A model generated the notes under the pieces. It did no database searches, was not told the origin of the DNA, and saw nothing but the letters and a program-made list of their open reading frames with translations. This document shows, piece by piece, positions 7,210-9,712 of a DNA stretch of 9,712 nt. Source of the stretch: Gemmatimonadaceae bacterium (GTDB taxonomy: Bacteria; Gemmatimonadota; Gemmatimonadetes; Gemmatimonadales; Gemmatimonadaceae); contig JALOPO010000041.1 in the NCBI GenBank assembly GCA_025453855.1, positions 1 to 9,712 on the forward strand, written 5' to 3'. Positions within the stretch are counted from its first letter, which is position 1; every line of letters starts with the position of its first letter. A program made the translations under genes and the position numbers.

Positions 7210-7234
7210 ATGGGGACGACGGCACACGGGGCAA
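7210..7234 (-). promoter_or_regulatory. Weak candidate heat-shock-type promoter of clpB
   Basis: On the minus strand TTGCCC (7229-7234) is followed after 13 bases by CCCCATCC (7208-7215), which resembles the sigma-32 -10 box CCCCATnT at about the right distance. Transcription would start near 7203, leaving a leader of about 20 bases. The -35 box fits poorly, and runs of C are common here, so this is a guess. The rest of the 238-base gap to the divergent gene (7182-7419) shows no CIRCE repeat and no better promoter. Confidence 0.2.
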
Positions 7235-7419
7235 CGGGGGTGCCACCTCTCTCCTGCCGTCACGTCAGCCCGCACGGCCAGTGCGACGCGGGCCACCCGG
7301 GAAGGCTGCCGCGCCGGCAGGCGCGCCGCCGGCTCCTGCCTCCCGTCCCGCACGCGTGCGGCGCGCGACTGCGGCCACGGCCCCTGTCGTCCGCGACCGG
7401 GGACGGCTACGCTGCCGCC

Positions 7420-7785
7420 ATGCGCCGCGCCTCGCGCCGTCTCCACATCCGCCGTCCCGTCCACCGGCTCGCCATCCGCCGAGCCGGGCTCGCGTTCCTG
7501 GTCGTCGTCGCCGCCGCCTGCCGGGCGCGCGGCGTCGACCTCGGGATGCAGGACAGCACGTACGTGCAGATCCTCACCGAGCTGCGCGGCGTGGCCGATC
7601 CGGCCGACCTGTCGCCCGCGCTCCGCGCATCGCGGCGCGACGCCGTCTTCCGCAAGCACGGGGTGACGGCCGCGCAGCTCGAGGAGGCGAGCGCCCGGCT
7701 GGCCGCCGACCCCGAACGCGCGGCCGCACTCTGGAAGCGCGTCGACGAGAAGGCCGCCGCGCTGCCGCCGGCCGGCGCGCGCTGA
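7420..7785 (+). CDS. Small predicted lipoprotein, DUF4296-like
   Basis: A 121-residue protein. An Arg-rich start is followed by a hydrophobic stretch FLVVVAAAC, a lipobox with Cys34 as the probable lipidated residue, so it should be anchored in the envelope. The rest (about 44-116) is helical with the order TYVQILTEL, then RRDAVFRKHGVTAAQLEEAS, then ADPERAAALWKRVDEKAAAL. This 'search-loop, VF-KHG(V/I)T, then DP-plus-helix' order resembles the DUF4296 lipoproteins of Bacteroidetes, recalled from memory and not tested. No function is known. It is divergent from clpB and converges on the secreted protein gene at 7823. No strong ribosome site precedes the ATG, but no other start keeps the lipobox with a full signal region. 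Confidence 0.75.
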   Translation: MRRASRRLHIRRPVHRLAIRRAGLAFLVVVAAACRARGVDLGMQDSTYVQILTELRGVADPADLSPALRASRRDAVFRKHGVTAAQLEEASARLAADPERAAALWKRVDEKAAALPPAGAR

Positions 7786-7798
7786 TCGCCGGAACGAC

Positions 7799-7835
7799 CG
7801 TGCGCCGCCACCGGCGAACCGGTCAGCGGCGCACG
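7799..7835. terminator. Hairpin between converging genes
   Basis: Bases 7799-7808 pair perfectly with 7826-7835 (10 bp). Inside, 7810-7814 pair with 7819-7823 around a CGAA tetraloop. It begins 13 bases after the plus-strand lipoprotein gene stops, and its inner arm contains the stop codon of the minus-strand gene. It may end the plus transcript and slow the minus one. No T-tract is present. Confidence 0.5.
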
Positions 7836-8290
7836 ACCATCTTCTTCACCACGGCGCGCCCGTTCACCTCGAGACGGTAGAGATAGATCCCGTCCGGCGC
7901 GTCGCGTTGTGAGGCCGACACCTTGCCGTCCCACCACGCCACGTACTGGCGACAGGTGAGCGTCAGGTTCTCCAGCCGTCGCGCCCCTTCCTGTTCGCCG
8001 TTCGGGCCGAGCAGGAGCGGCACCGCCACCTCCTGGGCGAGGAGGTTGTAGAGGCGGAGCGTGACCCGGTAGCTCCGGCGCGGGTCACGACAGGTTGGCG
8101 GATCTCCCACCAGGAAGGGAAAGCGCGCTTCACCCGCCGTCGGGTTGGGCGTGTTCTGTCCGAGCTCGAATCCGTCCGGCTTGAGCTTCACCGGCGGCTG
8201 CGGTCCCGAGGGCGCCTGCGCACTCCCGAGGCTCGGCCAGGCGACGGCGACGAACGTGGCCAGCAGCCACGCCTTCCACCGAGCCTGCAT
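7823..8290 (-). CDS. Small secreted protein with FlgD/T9SS-type Ig-like C-terminal domain
   Basis: The protein has 155 residues. Residues 1-25 form a Sec signal peptide ending GSAQA. After a short Pro-rich linker the whole mature part reads like one Ig-like sorting-type domain: FELGQNTPNPTAGEARFPF (about 41-59), VTLRLYNLLAQEV, WWDGK, PDGIYLYRLEVNG and the basic end AVVKKMVVRR. This is the pattern of FlgD-like Ig domains and type 9 secretion C-terminal domains, which normally sit at the end of a large cargo protein. Here no cargo domain is present. Two Cys (in PPTCRD and TLTCRQ) could form a disulphide. GAGGAG ends 3 bases before the ATG, which fixes the start, and a promoter-like pair lies about 75-100 bases upstream. 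Function unknown; a surface-attached or scaffold role is only a guess. Confidence 0.82.
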   Translation of the reverse strand: MQARWKAWLLATFVAVAWPSLGSAQAPSGPQPPVKLKPDGFELGQNTPNPTAGEARFPFLVGDPPTCRDPRRSYRVTLRLYNLLAQEVAVPLLLGPNGEQEGARRLENLTLTCRQYVAWWDGKVSASQRDAPDGIYLYRLEVNGRAVVKKMVVRR

Positions 8291-8363
8291 GCACTCCTCG
8301 AACGTTACAGGACGATACGCGGACCTCGTGCCGGGATACCTTCGGACTGCGGGGACGTGCCGG

Positions 8364-8392
8364 ACCCTAGGGCCGGAACGGCGACCCGTCAA
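8364..8392 (-). promoter_or_regulatory. Sigma-70-type promoter for the secreted Ig-like protein
   Basis: On the minus strand TTGACG (8387-8392) and TAGGGT (8364-8369) are 17 bases apart. The element lies in the 120-base gap after recO and would give a leader of about 66 bases before the ATG at 8290. It has the same -35 box, same spacing and nearly the same -10 box as the tRNA-Ser promoter, which strengthens both calls. Confidence 0.55.
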
Positions 8393-8410
8393 GGAATCGG
8401 CCGCACGCCG

Positions 8411-9199
8411 TCACGACGCGGGGCCGGCGGGGGCGCCATCACGCGCCGCCCCGCTCCCCTGCACCCATGCGTCGAACGCACGCAATGGCTGTCCATCGGT
8501 GACATGCGCGTGGACGAAGCCCGAGAGCAGGCGTCGATGCGCGCGCTCGACCGGCCCGTCGAAACCCGTGGGCTTCCGTGGCTCGTCGCCGAGCCAGGCG
8601 CGGAGCTGGTCGCGCGCATAGGCGGGAAGCGGCCGCGCCGGCGCCAGGCGCGCACAGCGGTCGCAGAGCGCGCCACCGACGGCCGCGGCGAACGCGACCG
8701 GTCCGTCCGCGGGGAGCGTGTCGCCGCAGTGCACGCACTGATCGAGTGCGGGCGCATAGCCGATCGCTGCCAGCAGCCGCCAGACCGCGCGCAGCGTCGC
8801 CACCACCGGCTCGCTCGTGGTCGCGATGTCGTCGAGGCCGGCGGCGAGCACGTCGTAGGCGAGCGCGCTGTCGTCATCGGCCGGAGCCACGCGCAGCATC
8901 ACCTCGCCGAGCGCCGCCGCCCCCTCGAAGCGGCCGAGCGACTCGCCGATGCCGCGACGGCCGCGCGTGGCATCGAAGCGCGAGAGCGTGTGCAGGTCAC
9001 GCCCCGCCTTCACCTCGAACTGCACCTCCCCTTCCGCGAACAGGTCGAGCGCCGCGCCGAAGCGCTTCTGCGAGCGACGCGCACCGCGCGCGAGCACCGA
9101 CTGCACGCCGGCCTCGCGCGTGGCGAGGCGCACGATGCGCGACGACTCGCTGTAGTCGAAGGCGTGCAGCACGATGGCGGGGGTGACGACGCTGGCCAT
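8411..9199 (-). CDS. recO: DNA repair protein RecO
   Basis: RecO (262 residues) works with RecF/RecR to load RecA onto SSB-coated single-stranded DNA in gap repair. The N-terminal OB-fold is clear: ATPAIVLHAFDYSESSRIVRLATREAG-like region (about 6-31; key residues YSE-S-IV) followed by LARGARRSQKRFGAALDLF and FEVKAGRDLHTLSRFD. A helical core follows. The zinc site has CVHC (Cys155, Cys158) and CDRC (Cys179, Cys182), all four Cys retained. AGGA lies 5 bases before the ATG at 9199. The upstream membrane-protein gene ends only 24 bases before, so the two are probably co-transcribed. Length is at the usual 240-265. Confidence 0.95.
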   Translation of the reverse strand: MASVVTPAIVLHAFDYSESSRIVRLATREAGVQSVLARGARRSQKRFGAALDLFAEGEVQFEVKAGRDLHTLSRFDATRGRRGIGESLGRFEGAAALGEVMLRVAPADDDSALAYDVLAAGLDDIATTSEPVVATLRAVWRLLAAIGYAPALDQCVHCGDTLPADGPVAFAAAVGGALCDRCARLAPARPLPAYARDQLRAWLGDEPRKPTGFDGPVERAHRRLLSGFVHAHVTDGQPLRAFDAWVQGSGAARDGAPAGPAS

Positions 9200-9223
9200 G
9201 CGTGTCCTACCCCGCCCGGCGGC

Positions 9224-9712
9224 CTACGCGCCGCGCGCGGCGTCGCGCGCCACGTCGCGCCGCAGCAGCGTGTCGGTGAGCTCCTGCTTGAGCTGGTCGC
9301 GCTCGGCCTGGTAGCGCTGCCGCGACTCGGTGCTCGGATCGCGCTCGCGCTCGAACCTGGCATCCAGGTCGGCGATGCGCCGCGCCAGCCGCTCCGCCTC
9401 GCGGTCGGCCATGCGCACCATGTGCACCCCGGTCACCCCGCTCGAGGCGGCGCTGGCGCGCCGCGAGAAGGCGCGCGCGAGCGAGAGGAGCATCGCCACA
9501 CCGATCCCGCCCAGGAGCAGGAGCACGATGCGGGTGCGCTGCGCCACGCCGGCGCCCGGCACCCCCAGCTCGAGGATCGCCGATGCCGGGACGTCGTTGC
9601 CGAGGAAGCGGCGGAAATTGCGACCGTCGAGTGCCGTGGGCGCCACCTCGCTCACCTTGGCCGCGCTCACCGTGGCCTGCGGGTCCTCGGCGAGGATCTC
9701 GAGCACGCCGGT
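9224..9712 (-). CDS. C-terminal part of an unrecognised membrane-anchored protein
   Basis: The frame is open to the right edge, so the start lies outside the window; 162 C-terminal residues are visible. A soluble part (about 1-55, with LDGRNFRRFLGNDVPASAIL) is followed by one strongly hydrophobic segment (about 60-80, IVLLLLGGIGVAMLLSLARAF), then basic residues and a highly charged helix (about 98-160) with a coiled-coil look (repeated Arg/Glu/Asp/Leu). The basic residues after the segment suggest the coiled coil is cytoplasmic and the bulk of the protein outside. I do not recognise a family. It ends 24 bases before recO on the same strand, so it may be the first gene of a recO operon, but no functional link can be inferred. 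Confidence 0.75.
   Translation of the reverse strand, partial: TGVLEILAEDPQATVSAAKVSEVAPTALDGRNFRRFLGNDVPASAILELGVPGAGVAQRTRIVLLLLGGIGVAMLLSLARAFSRRASAASSGVTGVHMVRMADREAERLARRIADLDARFERERDPSTESRQRYQAERDQLKQELTDTLLRRDVARDAARGA

Noticed and set aside
7300..7330. Short hairpin CTGCCG-CGC-CGGCAG upstream of the small lipoprotein
   Set aside because: A 6-bp stem of this kind is expected often by chance in such GC-rich DNA, and its position suits no clear role.
4122..7880. Very long open frame (about 1,250 codons) on the plus strand, antisense to clpB and tadA
   Set aside because: Its translation is His/Arg/Leu/Ala-rich with no domain, and it lies exactly opposite clpB, whose protein is unmistakable. 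GC-rich codon bias removes stops from the opposite strand.

Overview
The window is very GC-rich bacterial chromosome with tightly packed, ordinary housekeeping and cell-envelope genes. Several things suggest Gemmatimonadota or a nearby FCB-group lineage: the base composition, a secreted protein with an 'N(T)PNP…G' Ig-like C-terminal domain, a small DUF4296-like lipoprotein, and a lipoprotein hydrolase of a type I associate with that phylum. No 16S or other decisive marker is present, so this placement is inference. I see no insertion sequence, integrase, CRISPR array or phage gene.

Region 1 (1-2873, minus strand) is a hydrolase cluster. A secreted esterase with a GSSMGG nucleophile overlaps a hotdog-fold acyl-CoA thioesterase by 4 bp (ATGA). 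After a gene-free gap of about 340 bp comes a lipoprotein alpha/beta hydrolase that is broken. Its N- and C-terminal parts are well preserved but lie in different frames, and the joint at about 600 lacks the whole nucleophile segment.

Region 2 (3041-3900) holds a plus-strand OmpR-type response regulator with no kinase beside it. It converges on a minus-strand tRNA-Ser(CGA), and the two appear to share a 17-bp GC hairpin as terminator.

Region 3 (3960-7181, minus strand) is clpB followed by tadA. A promoter-like element overlapping the tadA stop codon probably drives the tRNA. Divergent from clpB is a small DUF4296-like lipoprotein gene (7420-7785). It converges on a small secreted FlgD/T9SS-domain-like protein (7823-8290).

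Region 4 (8364-9712, minus strand) is recO, preceded by the C-terminal part of an unrecognised membrane protein that continues off the right edge. A second TTGACG-N17-TAGGGT promoter lies at the recO / secreted-protein boundary and closely resembles the tRNA promoter.

I found no convincing novel multi-gene system. The most useful leads are the precise internal deletion in the lipoprotein hydrolase, the matching pair of promoters, the stand-alone sorting-domain-like protein, and the orphan response regulator.
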